From: Pseudomonadota bacterium
Lineage (GTDB): Bacteria > Myxococcota_A > UBA9160 > JADFDR01
Direction of reading: 5' to 3'
Assembly: GCA_003353845.1 (NCBI GenBank)
Contig: PIVT01000017.1
Span: forward strand, 1 to 63,707
Length of the DNA: 63,707 bases
The stretch's first letter is position 1, and every line of letters begins with the position of its first letter. Below, in pieces: positions 33,746-41,714 of the stretch. The notes beneath the pieces were generated by a model. That model was not told the origin of the DNA, did no database searches, and saw nothing but the letters and a program-made list of their open reading frames with translations. The position numbers and the translations under genes are program-made.

Positions 33746-34321
33746 ATGACCCTCACGCATCCACTCTCATGGGTTCCTGTAGAGCAAGAGAAGGCCTTTC
33801 TCATTGCCCTTATCGTCCTCTGTCTCGTGGGGATTGCAGGCATGGGCGTAGCCGATCATCACCTACGCAGTGAAATCACTCCCATGGGTATCGTTTCTTT
33901 TCAGTTGGATGGAAATCTTGCAGAAGCAGAGCGAGTTCTTTCTACATGGGGTGAAGAAGGTCGTATCTGGGCCGCCTTCAGCTTGGGCATCGACTACTTG
34001 TACCTCACTGCGAATGCCCTGCTGTGGGCCCTTTTAGCTGGATGGGTAGGTCGGAAAGCACAGGGTAGGTTGCCTCTCGTTGCAACACTGTCGCCCTGGA
34101 TCGCTTGGGCATTTATTCTGGCGGCTGTTTTTGACGCCGTGGAAAACGTGGCCTTCTTAATTGTGGTTACGGGGGGTAGCGCCGATCCATGGCTGTCGCT
34201 GGGTACGTTGTTCGCATCCATGAAGTTTACTCTGATGGGGCTGGGCATGACCTATCTTCTGGTTGCGGGTGGTCTATGTGCTTTTACTTCCCGTGTCAGT
34301 GATGGAGAAGACGCTTCCTGA
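33746..34321 (+). CDS. Four-TM membrane protein, paralog of the 37149-37712 gene
   Basis: A 191-residue protein with four hydrophobic segments. It aligns along its full length with the product of 37149-37712: HPLSWVPV, GMGVADHHLRSE.TP.GI.SF, AERVLSTWGEEGR, AFSLGIDYL, WIAWAF, FDAVEN and LFASMKFTL are shared or conservatively changed. The conserved acidic and His residues in a periplasmic-type loop suggest a binding site. No family is recognised. It precedes another small membrane protein gene by 23 bases. Confidence 0.8.
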   Translation: MTLTHPLSWVPVEQEKAFLIALIVLCLVGIAGMGVADHHLRSEITPMGIVSFQLDGNLAEAERVLSTWGEEGRIWAAFSLGIDYLYLTANALLWALLAGWVGRKAQGRLPLVATLSPWIAWAFILAAVFDAVENVAFLIVVTGGSADPWLSLGTLFASMKFTLMGLGMTYLLVAGGLCAFTSRVSDGEDAS

Positions 34322-34344
34322 TAATTGCGTGAGGTGTCCGAGAG

Positions 34345-34653
34345 ATGCTCCGCTTGTTGATACTCATTGCGATTCTATTTCCGGTGGGGATCATTATCCC
34401 TTACGTTTTAATAACGAGCCTCGACAAAACCCCAGACACACCCTCCTTGGCCGCATACCTGATGAGAGTTGTTGCATTCGCATTGGGTATCGGGCTGGTG
34501 GGTTTTCTGGCAGGCTATATCGGGCCGATCTTGTTCCCTTCGCTGGCAAATCAGGGGCAGCTCCTCGGAATCTTTATTACAGGTCCGGTCGGCGTTGTAC
34601 TGGGCGTGATTTTGTCATGGGTTTGGCTGTACCGCGCCACAAAAAACGGCTAA
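34345..34653 (+). CDS. Small membrane protein
   Basis: A 102-residue protein with three predicted transmembrane helices and little else. It is glycine- and proline-rich at helix ends (PVGIIIPYVL, GFLAGYIGPILFP, TGPVGVVLGVIL). It follows the previous membrane protein closely and is probably co-transcribed. No family is recognised. Confidence 0.6.
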   Translation: MLRLLILIAILFPVGIIIPYVLITSLDKTPDTPSLAAYLMRVVAFALGIGLVGFLAGYIGPILFPSLANQGQLLGIFITGPVGVVLGVILSWVWLYRATKNG

Positions 34654-34744
34654 TCAGTATCCTTAGTTCGCTTCCTTTGACCGCCACTCCTTGCACGCAT
34701 GCGACAGTATGTGTCGGCCAAAGCCAACTGAGGATTTGGATTCG

Positions 34745-35392
34745 ATGATTCCGCCACTAGAAGCACTTGAACGCCTGCGAGAAGGCAACCGGCGTTTTGT
34801 CTCCGACGTTTGGAGTAGCGATGCGGATACCAGCCACGCCCGCCGCAGCGAGTTGATGGAAGGCCAGGAACCCTTCGCCATTATTCTCGGATGTTCAGAT
34901 TCACGCGTGCCGGCAGAGATCGTCTTCGATCAAGGCCTGGGCGACTTGTTTGTGATCCGCGTTGCTGGGAACATCGTCGCCCCATCCCAGATTGGAAGTA
35001 TTGAATTCTCAGCGCTCCTGCACGGCGCACGCTTGGTCGTGGTGCTGGGGCACTCCCAGTGCGGCGCAATTCTGGCAACCTTGGAACATCTTGAGCGGCC
35101 AGAAGAAAACAAGTTCAAGAATCTAAATTCCATCATAGACCGTGTGCGTCCATCCGTAGAAGCATTAGCCGCAACAAAACTAAAGGACGATCCAGAGACG
35201 CTCGCAGACAAAGCTGTTCGAGCCAATGTTTGCGCCTCCGTTGAACAGCTCCGCATCGGCTCCGAAATCCTCAAGCAACTCATCCGCGATGAAAAACTCC
35301 TCATCGTCGGTGCCGAGTACTCCTTGGAAACCGGTGTCGTAGAGTTCTTCGACGGCGTGCCGGAAACGAATTGGAAAGAAGAGGCGCGGTGA
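34745..35392 (+). CDS. Beta-class carbonic anhydrase
   Basis: A 215-residue zinc enzyme interconverting CO2 and bicarbonate. Zinc ligands and catalytic dyad are C50 with D52/R54 in GCSDSR, and H103 and C106 in LGHSQCG. GNIVAPSQIGSIEF is the family's next block. It lacks a signal peptide and should be cytoplasmic. The frame is open from a TTG at 34691, but the ATG at 34745 begins the conserved helix ALERLREGNRRF at the usual position. Confidence 0.95.
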   Translation: MIPPLEALERLREGNRRFVSDVWSSDADTSHARRSELMEGQEPFAIILGCSDSRVPAEIVFDQGLGDLFVIRVAGNIVAPSQIGSIEFSALLHGARLVVVLGHSQCGAILATLEHLERPEENKFKNLNSIIDRVRPSVEALAATKLKDDPETLADKAVRANVCASVEQLRIGSEILKQLIRDEKLLIVGAEYSLETGVVEFFDGVPETNWKEEAR

Positions 35393-35410
35393 CCTGAGAG
35401 CAGGATCAGC

Positions 35411-36313
35411 TTAACGGAACTTGATGATCACTTCTTCGGCGTAGCGCTTGATGGCTTCTCGTTTCACGGCCAGCGGAGGTTGTTGTTGCATGATGGCACC
35501 CACACCCATTTCCGCCAGAATGCCGGGCTGAGTCCACGGCGTGACTTGAAGATCGGTAACACCTAACTCCTCCAAACGACGGATGTCATCCAGGGTCTCG
35601 GCGTCGGGGCAGTGCATCATGATGTCGAAGGGTTCATTCTCGCGCCCGAACTCCCGACGATAACTGTTCAGCTCTGCCATGACTCCTTCAACTTCGTCCA
35701 TGTTGTGAATGACGCTGATCCAGCCGTCACCGAACTGTGCCGCGCGCCGCAGGGCCGGCGTTGTCGTACCACCCACGTAAATTGGAACGGGCTTCTTGGG
35801 CACCGGCGCCATGATCAGCCGGTCGAAGTCGTAGTACTTGCCGTGAAACTCAACCATGCCGCCTCCCATCAGGAGACGAAGAATTTGAATGGCCTCATTC
35901 TGGCGGGCGCCGCGGGTCTTCTTGTTCTGGCCGAGCCACTTGAATTCCTCGGGCATCCAAGCCAGTCCTACGCCCAGGGCGACGCGGTCGTCAGAAATGG
36001 CTGCCACCGAGCACAGGCTCTTGGCCTCCAGCAGCGGTTGGCGGACGGCGAGCCTGAGCACAGAGGGAATGAAGCGGATGCGCTTGGTCACCACGGCCAT
36101 GGCGGTGATGGCCACCCATGGGTCCAAGACGGGTTGATCGAGGGGCCAGAAACGTTTGCCATCCGGCGTATAGGGGTAGGGGACGGAAATCACCTCTGGG
36201 AAAAAGGGTGCGTCGGCAACCTGAATACTGTCCCAGCCAAACTCATCGGCAGTGCGGGCGATATCGAGATGCTCGGTAGGGTCGACCATGAACAGGTGGA
36301 ATCCGAACCTCAT
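35411..36313 (-). CDS. Luciferase-like (LLM class) F420/flavin-dependent oxidoreductase
   Basis: A 300-residue TIM-barrel protein. The N-terminus MRFGFHLFMVDP and the blocks DPWVAITAMAVVTKRIRFIPSV, RVALGVGLAWMPEEF and PVPIYVGGTTTPALRRAAQFGDGWI are characteristic of LLM enzymes, most of which use coenzyme F420 in this subgroup. The substrate is unknown. Start ATG 36313 follows AGGAGA. It is convergent with the carbonic anhydrase gene. Confidence 0.92.
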   Translation of the reverse strand: MRFGFHLFMVDPTEHLDIARTADEFGWDSIQVADAPFFPEVISVPYPYTPDGKRFWPLDQPVLDPWVAITAMAVVTKRIRFIPSVLRLAVRQPLLEAKSLCSVAAISDDRVALGVGLAWMPEEFKWLGQNKKTRGARQNEAIQILRLLMGGGMVEFHGKYYDFDRLIMAPVPKKPVPIYVGGTTTPALRRAAQFGDGWISVIHNMDEVEGVMAELNSYRREFGRENEPFDIMMHCPDAETLDDIRRLEELGVTDLQVTPWTQPGILAEMGVGAIMQQQPPLAVKREAIKRYAEEVIIKFR

Positions 36314-36493
36314 AACTCTTCTCCTTTCGGAACCCCTAGCGGGGCCCGGCGTGCATTCTGGACATCGTCGAGGTATAGGAAATCCAACCGGTTCCGCAAG
36401 AGTGAAGGACGTACCCGGATTCGTTTGAAGTCAGTTGCAAAGTTGCGTTGGTAGGTGTCAGGCCGGGGGAGCGATGAATCGGAAAGGGATCGG

Positions 36494-36817
36494 CTACTCG
36501 TTGGATTCAGGATCGTTAGGCTTGAGTTCTTGACCGGGCATCAATAGCTCAAACTTACTGAGTCCTTCGACGAGCTTTACCTCTTGGAAGAAGTTGCAGG
36601 TCATGCAATTGAGTAGCTTCTTCGCGAAGCTCCCCTGGATCTCCCCGCCACAGAAGGTTCCGCCTACCGCCCAACAGATACGGCCGGCATAGCACCCACC
36701 GTTGATACCGTCGGCTTCCTCGCTAATGGCTGCAGGGCAGACGCCAAGTTCATCAGCCTTCGCCCCGCCTGGCTGTCGATCGCACTTTTTGAATTCCCAA
36801 CAATTCAGTTTTCGCAT
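36494..36817 (-). CDS. Two-CW domain protein
   Basis: A 107-residue Cys-rich protein with paired C-W/C motifs: NCWEFKKC, GVCPAA, GGCYAGRICWAVGGTFCGG and LNCMTCNFFQEV. This is the layout of the two-CW domain, seen alone or next to sensor domains in Deltaproteobacteria, and it probably binds metal. The C-terminal 25 residues are acidic and disordered. The start at 36817 was chosen over an upstream TTG because the family begins at MRKLNCWEFK. Confidence 0.85.
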   Translation of the reverse strand: MRKLNCWEFKKCDRQPGGAKADELGVCPAAISEEADGINGGCYAGRICWAVGGTFCGGEIQGSFAKKLLNCMTCNFFQEVKLVEGLSKFELLMPGQELKPNDPESNE

Positions 36818-37148
36818 GTCTACCCCAAGCTCGCCCAAGATCGAAAGGACACGATTTTCGATCTCGCTCTCTCTTTGAGATTCCCGCCTCTCATGACTTG
36901 TAGAGTTTAATCGTCAAGAAGACGCAGGCTCTTAATCGCTCGTTTTAGAAGCTGAGACTTGCCCGGTGGATGAGAACGATATCCAGCATTATATCAGCTA
37001 CTGCTTTCGTAACCAAGCAAGGAAGTCGCCCGAAAATCCGTTAGAACGAATATCGCTACACGAATATGGTAGCATCCTTGAATCAACGGGCTGGTGCGGG
37101 GCCAGAATGGCAAGCTGTAGGCAGAACGTATCCAACACGGAGAATTCA
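36818..37148. other. Intergenic region before second paralogous membrane protein
   Basis: About 330 bases between divergent genes. An in-frame GTG at 36966 would extend the following gene, but the extra 61 residues have no counterpart in its paralog and look non-coding. No strong dyad or promoter is evident. Confidence 0.45.
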
Positions 37149-37712
37149 GTGGCCCCTTCTCATCCTCTCTCATGGATCCCCGTTCGTCATGAGAGGGCCA
37201 TTCTCGTCACGCTCATTCTTGCAAACATCTTGGTGATGCTAGGTATGGGCATGGTTGATGGTCACCTGCGAACCGAAGCCACTCCATTCGGTATCGCCTC
37301 CTTTGAGTTCATCGGAGATGCGGCCAGCGCAGAGCGAGCGCTTTCCGCATGGGGTGAGAAGGGCCGAGCCTACGCTGCCTTCAGCCTTGGTTTGGACTAC
37401 CTCTTCCTCGTGCTCTATTCGCTCCTCGCTGCAATGCTTGCAGGAACCATGAGCAGGAAACTAGAGAGACGCTTCCCACGAATTTCAAAACTGTCCGTCT
37501 GGGTCGCGTGGACATTTTTGTTTACGGGCCTCTTCGACGCCATGGAAAATACGGCCTTGGTTGCCGTTGTTATGGGGGCGAGCGATGACCTTTGGCCTCA
37601 CCTGGGTTTGTTGTTCGCTTCCATCAAGTTCACGTTGGCGGCGGTGGGTGCAACTTATCTGTTGGTGGTTGGTTGTTTGGGTTTCGTTGGCCGTTCGCTA
37701 CCGAAACATTGA
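37149..37712 (+). CDS. Four-TM membrane protein, paralog of the 33746-34321 gene
   Basis: A 187-residue protein with four hydrophobic segments and full-length similarity to the gene at 33746. Shared blocks include HPLSWIPV, GMGMVDGHLRTE.TPFGI.SFEF, AERALSAWGEKGR, AFSLGLDYL, FDAMEN and LFASIKFTL. The GTG at 37149, with GGAG 7 bases upstream, matches the paralog's start exactly. The divergence suggests an old duplication with unrelated genes now between the copies. The function is unknown. Confidence 0.78.
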   Translation: MAPSHPLSWIPVRHERAILVTLILANILVMLGMGMVDGHLRTEATPFGIASFEFIGDAASAERALSAWGEKGRAYAAFSLGLDYLFLVLYSLLAAMLAGTMSRKLERRFPRISKLSVWVAWTFLFTGLFDAMENTALVAVVMGASDDLWPHLGLLFASIKFTLAAVGATYLLVVGCLGFVGRSLPKH

Positions 37713-37853
37713 ATGCATGACCCAGCCCCGCAAAAAATGTCGTACACCCTGAACAGTGTGTAGTTATTTGCCGATCTCCTGCAATTTCCCACTTTTTTTC
37801 CCACAGCCAGGCTTGTTTCGAGTCCTGGCCCCCTTGGAGACAGACCCCCACTG

Positions 37854-37924
37854 ATCGGCAGAAAGTTGAGCAACTCGTGGTTTCGTGCGGGTTATTTCTT
37901 GATTTTTTGAGGGTGTCTGCCGAT
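37854..37924. promoter_or_regulatory. TGCCGAT-type repeats upstream of sigma-54 promoter, candidate UAS
   Basis: ATCGGCAGA (37854-37862) and TCTGCCGAT (37916-37924) are perfect inverted 9-mers about 54 bases apart, ending 10 bases before the -24 element. A third TGCCGAT is at about 37768. Such spaced copies resemble binding sites for an enhancer protein. Confidence 0.5.
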
Positions 37925-37933
37925 TAAATTCTC

Positions 37934-37950
37934 TAGGCACAGAGTTTGCA
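37934..37950 (+). promoter_or_regulatory. Sigma-54 (-24/-12) promoter of PEP-CTERM gene
   Basis: GG at 37936-37937 and GC at 37948-37949 flank exactly ten bases, with the -12 block TTTGCA near consensus and AGGCAC at -24. It lies about 40 bases before the ATG at 37989. Confidence 0.78.
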
Positions 37951-37988
37951 ATCTCTGGTTCAAGTAGATGTTGTTGTTGGGAGTTTAG

Positions 37989-38729
37989 ATGGGCTTTCTA
38001 AGAGGTCGATGTGTGACGAAGAGGGTCCTGCTCTCGCTGTTGGTTTACTTATTGCCCACCACGGCCATAGCTTTGCCCATTGTCGATTTTGGTGTTGAGA
38101 CGATTCAAGAGCTGAAAATCACGGCCCCCTTCGCCTGGTTGAGCGGCTATGACATTTCCTTCGAAAACCAGGATCTCATTATCGATATTGATATTCGCTT
38201 AACCGGCGATGATCCAGGTGCGCTTCTTCAAGTGTGGGATGAAGGGATCGAAAGAATTTGGAGTACCGCCTTCGATATTTTTGACGGGACCTACTTGTAC
38301 GACTTTGCCTTTAACGTCGATTGGGTGACGACAAACTTTGACCACACGGTGCAGGTGGTAGACGGTAACGGTGGTACCAATAAGTCGACTTGGTATATGC
38401 AAAACCCGAGTGGCTGGCCCAATAGCTGGCATGATCGAATCGCGGCCCATGAAGTCGGGCATATGCTTGGTTTGTGGGATGAATACTCCGGGGGGGCAGT
38501 CCATCCCGTAACCGGTTTGATTCGTACCGATAGCCTGATGGGAGATAACCGCGATGTGCGTGCGGATAATCTGGATGCCTTTGTGGATTGGCTCGCCGGC
38601 GCTAGCGGTGAGAGTCTTTCTGTTGTGGCCGATTCGGGCACTCATTTCTTTCCCACGCCCGAGCCTTCGACGGCGCTACTTCTTGGCCTTGGGTTGATTG
38701 GCCTGGTTGGGGTTCGGCGCAGGCTCTGA
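37989..38729 (+). CDS. PEP-CTERM-anchored zinc metalloprotease
   Basis: A 246-residue secreted protein. A signal peptide (about 1-28) is followed by a beta-rich domain with the metzincin-like zinc motif HEVGHMLGLWDEY (HExxHxxGxxD) near residue 155. The C-terminus is PTPEPSTALLLGLGLIGLVGVRRRL, a textbook PEP-CTERM exosortase signal. It is therefore exported, processed and probably deposited in the extracellular matrix. Exosortase is not in the window. A sigma-54 promoter lies 40 bases upstream, as known for PEP-CTERM genes controlled by PrsR-type activators. ATG has GGGAG 6 bases upstream. Confidence 0.92.
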   Translation: MGFLRGRCVTKRVLLSLLVYLLPTTAIALPIVDFGVETIQELKITAPFAWLSGYDISFENQDLIIDIDIRLTGDDPGALLQVWDEGIERIWSTAFDIFDGTYLYDFAFNVDWVTTNFDHTVQVVDGNGGTNKSTWYMQNPSGWPNSWHDRIAAHEVGHMLGLWDEYSGGAVHPVTGLIRTDSLMGDNRDVRADNLDAFVDWLAGASGESLSVVADSGTHFFPTPEPSTALLLGLGLIGLVGVRRRL

Positions 38730-38730
38730 C

Positions 38731-39417
38731 GTGATCAAGCTCTATCAATTCGAGATATCAACCTACTGCCAGAAGGTATCTCGCATTCTTCATTGGAAGC
38801 GTGTGCCCTACGAGGTTGTCGAAGTACCGGTGTCGAAGTCGCGCTCCATCCGTGCTTACTCACCGACCTCAAAACTTCCGGCCATCGAGCACAACGGAAA
38901 ATACATTTATGATTCTACGAATATTGCGCATTACCTGGAGGAGCAATTCCCCAACCCGAGTTTGGTCCCGGCGGAAAGAGAACGGCAGGCGCTCTGCCAC
39001 GTTTACGAAGACTGGGCCGATGAGAGCTTGTACTTCTATATGATGAAGCTTCGTTGGTTGCCTCAGAATAAAAGGGAGTGGGGGAACGCCCTGGCTAATT
39101 ATGATCGCGGGATTGTGCGTTTCTTGATCTCCAGATTGGCACCCAAAGCGGTATTGGGAATTTTGGATAAACAAGGAGTCGGTCGAAAGTCAGAAGCGGT
39201 TGCTCTGGAAGACATTCGGCGCCATCTGAACGCACTCTCCATCACTCTTGAGAAGAGTTCGTTCCTGCTGGGCGATGAACTGACACTTGCGGATATAAGC
39301 GTGTTTGTTCAATTCGATGGCATGAATGGAACAGCGGAAGGGAAGGAAGTCATCGGCCGCTACGAGAATGTGAAATCGTGGATGAAGCGAGTGCGGCAGT
39401 TGACGGACGGAAAATAA
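38731..39417 (+). CDS. Glutathione S-transferase family protein
   Basis: A 228-residue GST-fold protein: N-terminal thioredoxin-like domain (about 1-75) with STYCQKVSRILHWK (catalytic Cys/Ser region) and SKLPAIEHNGKYIYDSTNIAHYLEE (the cis-Pro and DST glutathione site), then a helical C-terminal domain with GDELTLADISVF. GTG 38731 starts one base after the PEP-CTERM gene stop with GCAGG 7 bases upstream, so it could be read from the same sigma-54 transcript. A longer frame from 38698 would overlap that gene. It probably acts on lipid peroxides or xenobiotics. Confidence 0.9.
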   Translation: MIKLYQFEISTYCQKVSRILHWKRVPYEVVEVPVSKSRSIRAYSPTSKLPAIEHNGKYIYDSTNIAHYLEEQFPNPSLVPAERERQALCHVYEDWADESLYFYMMKLRWLPQNKREWGNALANYDRGIVRFLISRLAPKAVLGILDKQGVGRKSEAVALEDIRRHLNALSITLEKSSFLLGDELTLADISVFVQFDGMNGTAEGKEVIGRYENVKSWMKRVRQLTDGK

Positions 39418-39423
39418 TTTTTC

Positions 39424-39981
39424 TTACTCCGTAATGATGGTAAAGGAGTCGAAGATTCGCCGACGCTCTCGTGATACGTCGTGACCATTGGGGCTGGTGA
39501 TGCTTAAAGCAAACATTACGTTTCCGGTGTAGAAAATGCGCGCCACAAGATCTCCTGTCTCTTGAGAAGAGATCGTATATTCTCGGCCGGGCGTACCATT
39601 CTTTGATGAGATGTCTCTTTCAGAAACGAGAAGGCCACCTGTTTGCTGCAATAGCCCCAGTCTGAACCCGTCGTAACCCTCTTCCGCATTGAAACTTTCC
39701 TGCGCCTCCGGTGTCGAAGAAACGTGCTTGGCCACTTTGATGCTGTAGGTGATGCCATCTACTTCCAAACGGTAATTGCTTGAGGACAGGGAGTCTTTGG
39801 GGCTGAGTTCTTTGAAGGTCGTCCAGGTTTCAGGCTCACCGGGGAATTCCACCGAGAAATTTTGATCTTCGGGGCTTAACTGGGCCCATTCTTGGGAGGC
39901 GAGGAGATTTTCCCAATCGATCAGGTACCCAAGAAGGATGAAACAGGCGACAAAAGGGGCGAATTTCAATGCGCGCTTCAC
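39424..39981 (-). CDS. Hypothetical exported or membrane-anchored protein
   Basis: A 185-residue protein with an N-terminal hydrophobic helix (about 6-22) and a soluble domain that begins NFSVEFPGEPETW and ends with RRRIFDSFTI. This layout, a beta domain with F-x-V-x-FPG-x-P, is common in periplasmic proteins of unknown role. It is convergent with the GST gene, with stops 6 bases apart. Confidence 0.65.
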   Translation of the reverse strand: MKRALKFAPFVACFILLGYLIDWENLLASQEWAQLSPEDQNFSVEFPGEPETWTTFKELSPKDSLSSSNYRLEVDGITYSIKVAKHVSSTPEAQESFNAEEGYDGFRLGLLQQTGGLLVSERDISSKNGTPGREYTISSQETGDLVARIFYTGNVMFALSITSPNGHDVSRERRRIFDSFTIITE

Positions 39982-40075
39982 GTTTCACTCCTTACCGGGG
40001 CTCGATGGAGAAGTTTATCCTAAAAGGGCGGTCCGCATGAAGGTCCTTTTTGAGATAGCCTCAGCTCCCTAAAAC

Positions 40076-40089
40076 CTATAGTCTTATAG
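40076..40089. promoter_or_regulatory. Small inverted repeat in promoter region
   Basis: CTATA (40076-40080) and TATAG (40085-40089) around GTCT, followed by CCTATATC. It lies 33 bases before the ATG at 40122 and may overlap the -10 region of that gene. Confidence 0.3.
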
Positions 40090-40121
40090 ACCTATATCTT
40101 AACGAACCCGGAGACTTGACG

Positions 40122-40673
40122 ATGCAGATACTTACCCGACTCGCTCTACTGGCCTTGCTTATGGCGCCCTTAACCATGGTGCCGAACATTGGACAGGCAG
40201 AGGAGGCTGAGGTCGTCGCAGAAGAGACTGAGGCCGTTGCGGAAGAGGTGGAGCCCGAAAAAAAGAAGAAGGGTATTGGGCACCGTATTCTTTTTTACAT
40301 ACCCAATCGCGCCTTTGACGTATTCGATATCGTGCGTGCCCGTATTCGAGTCGGCCCTGGGATCGCTGTCGATGCCCGCGTGACCAAGTACGGTGACGTC
40401 TTCGCTGGGGGCTATACCAGTTTCTTCGTTGGTATCCCCGGCCCGCGCACCAAACCACGCATTCCCTGGCCCGTCGGAATTGAGAGTCGCGCGGGTGTAG
40501 GTGTTACCGCTATTGCAGATGCTACGGTACTCGGCCCGGACTACGGATACGGTGAGGTGGGTGCAGGTTTTCAGGCACTATTTTTGGGTGTCGACGTAGG
40601 TGTAGACCCCGTCGAAGCCCTCGACCTGGTGCTGGGCTTCCTGTTTATCGATCTGACGGGTGACGATATTTAA
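40122..40673 (+). CDS. Exported hypothetical protein
   Basis: A 183-residue protein with a signal peptide (MQILTRLALLALLMAPLTMVPNIGQA) and a mature acidic repeat (EEAEVVAEETEAVAEEVEPEKKKK), then a Gly/Val-rich domain (RVGPGIAVDARVTKYGDVFAGGYTSFFVGIPGPR). The repeat of short beta-like segments suggests an outer-membrane or periplasmic beta structure. The start at 40122 has GGAG 8 bases upstream. No family is recognised. Confidence 0.65.
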   Translation: MQILTRLALLALLMAPLTMVPNIGQAEEAEVVAEETEAVAEEVEPEKKKKGIGHRILFYIPNRAFDVFDIVRARIRVGPGIAVDARVTKYGDVFAGGYTSFFVGIPGPRTKPRIPWPVGIESRAGVGVTAIADATVLGPDYGYGEVGAGFQALFLGVDVGVDPVEALDLVLGFLFIDLTGDDI

Positions 40674-40690
40674 AAAAGGGCTCGCCTGAA

Positions 40691-41287
40691 TTATTTGAGT
40701 TGCTTGGTGACGAAAGACAGTTTTACACCGATGATGAGCACACCGATGGTTTGCCCCTCGTCGAGTACGGGCGCTGAAATCTGCACTGCATGGATGCCTG
40801 TGCTTTCATCAAGTTCGATGGGTCCGACGAAAATTTGACCCGCGCCGTGATTGAAGGCTGCAGTCCACTTCTCTTCGTCACCTTGCCAGTAATCACTGGT
40901 TGCGGGATAGGCGGCGACGTTTGCCCCCTGATTGTCTGTTAGAAATATTTCATTGTAGATGCTTTCGGGCCATTCGATCCTGCTCTTGAAAAAGAGACCG
41001 ATCGTATTTTCTTGCAGGGATCTTTTGAAGCCGGTGAGCTCATCGCTGGCTTTCCACTCTTCATCCCTTTGCCTGATGGTCGCCAGTGTCAAACCTTCTT
41101 TATTCTGATCACGTGTAGCTTCGACGACCAGCACGTTCGCCGCGAGATCCTTGACCTTCTCGATTTGCTCTGCCAGGGCTTCTTTCACGTCCTCATGCAG
41201 CGTGGGTTCGTCAGCAGCACTGGCGGGCAGGCCAAAGAAGAGGAGAGTGCCTAGCAGGAAGATGAGGAATGTTGTGGCTCGTAGCAT
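40691..41287 (-). CDS. Periplasmic Cache/PDC-like sensor domain protein
   Basis: A 198-residue exported protein: signal peptide (about 1-25) then a single PDC/Cache-like domain with long N-terminal helix (DVKEALAEQIEKVKDLAANVL), NEIFLTDNQGANVAAYPATSDYWQGDEEKW and a final strand SAPVLDEGQTIGVLIIGVKL. These residues match extracellular ligand-binding domains of chemoreceptors and kinases, but no transmembrane signalling part follows, so it may be a stand-alone periplasmic binding protein. Start at 41287 has AAGGA 8 bases upstream; the frame is open to 41395. Confidence 0.75.
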   Translation of the reverse strand: MLRATTFLIFLLGTLLFFGLPASAADEPTLHEDVKEALAEQIEKVKDLAANVLVVEATRDQNKEGLTLATIRQRDEEWKASDELTGFKRSLQENTIGLFFKSRIEWPESIYNEIFLTDNQGANVAAYPATSDYWQGDEEKWTAAFNHGAGQIFVGPIELDESTGIHAVQISAPVLDEGQTIGVLIIGVKLSFVTKQLK

Positions 41288-41714
41288 GAGTCTTTTCCTT
41301 GTTCTGGACGGCGAGGTTGTCCACTTCTTTATTCTCGTTTTCCCCGTTTTGAGTCGGCCGAAAACTTCTTGAGTGGCGTGGCTGACAAGTAGCATCGGCT
41401 GTAAGTAGGTCCGACGTTATTTAATCATACATTTTTAGAGATTAAACCCTGTTTTTTCATGCAAGTGAATGAATGCTTGCTAAATGGGGACCTCGTGGCC
41501 GGTTGGCCCGGGCGGAGGTTTTAAGCGGGGTCAGGTATGTTAAATTGAGTTGGCTCTACTGCAGCAGCAGTGCGGCCATCCCTGGCCAGATTTACCTCGG
41601 TACGACGCCGGAAAGATCGAGAGGCTCTAGATGGACGTCCGAAAGGCGACGTGATGGATGCAGAAAATATCGAGATCGCGAAAAATGAAGGTGGCCTGAG
41701 TTGGTTCCAAGTGA
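41288..41714. other. Intergenic region, no gene recognised
   Basis: About 425 bases between divergent genes. I see an AT-rich stretch (about 41415-41465) likely containing promoters and a CG-rich region around 41500, but no convincing frame, riboswitch or repeat. Confidence 0.45.

Noticed and set aside
35612-36454. Plus-strand frame of 280 codons across the luciferase-like gene
   Set aside because: The opposite strand carries a full LLM enzyme, and the composition of this frame is unlike a real protein.
36966-37148. Longer start at GTG 36966 for the second four-TM protein
   Set aside because: The added residues do not match the paralog and read as non-coding; GTG 37149 matches the paralog's start.
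41288-41714. c-di-GMP or other riboswitch before the GT39-like gene
   Set aside because: No conserved GEMM-like core or helix pattern was seen.
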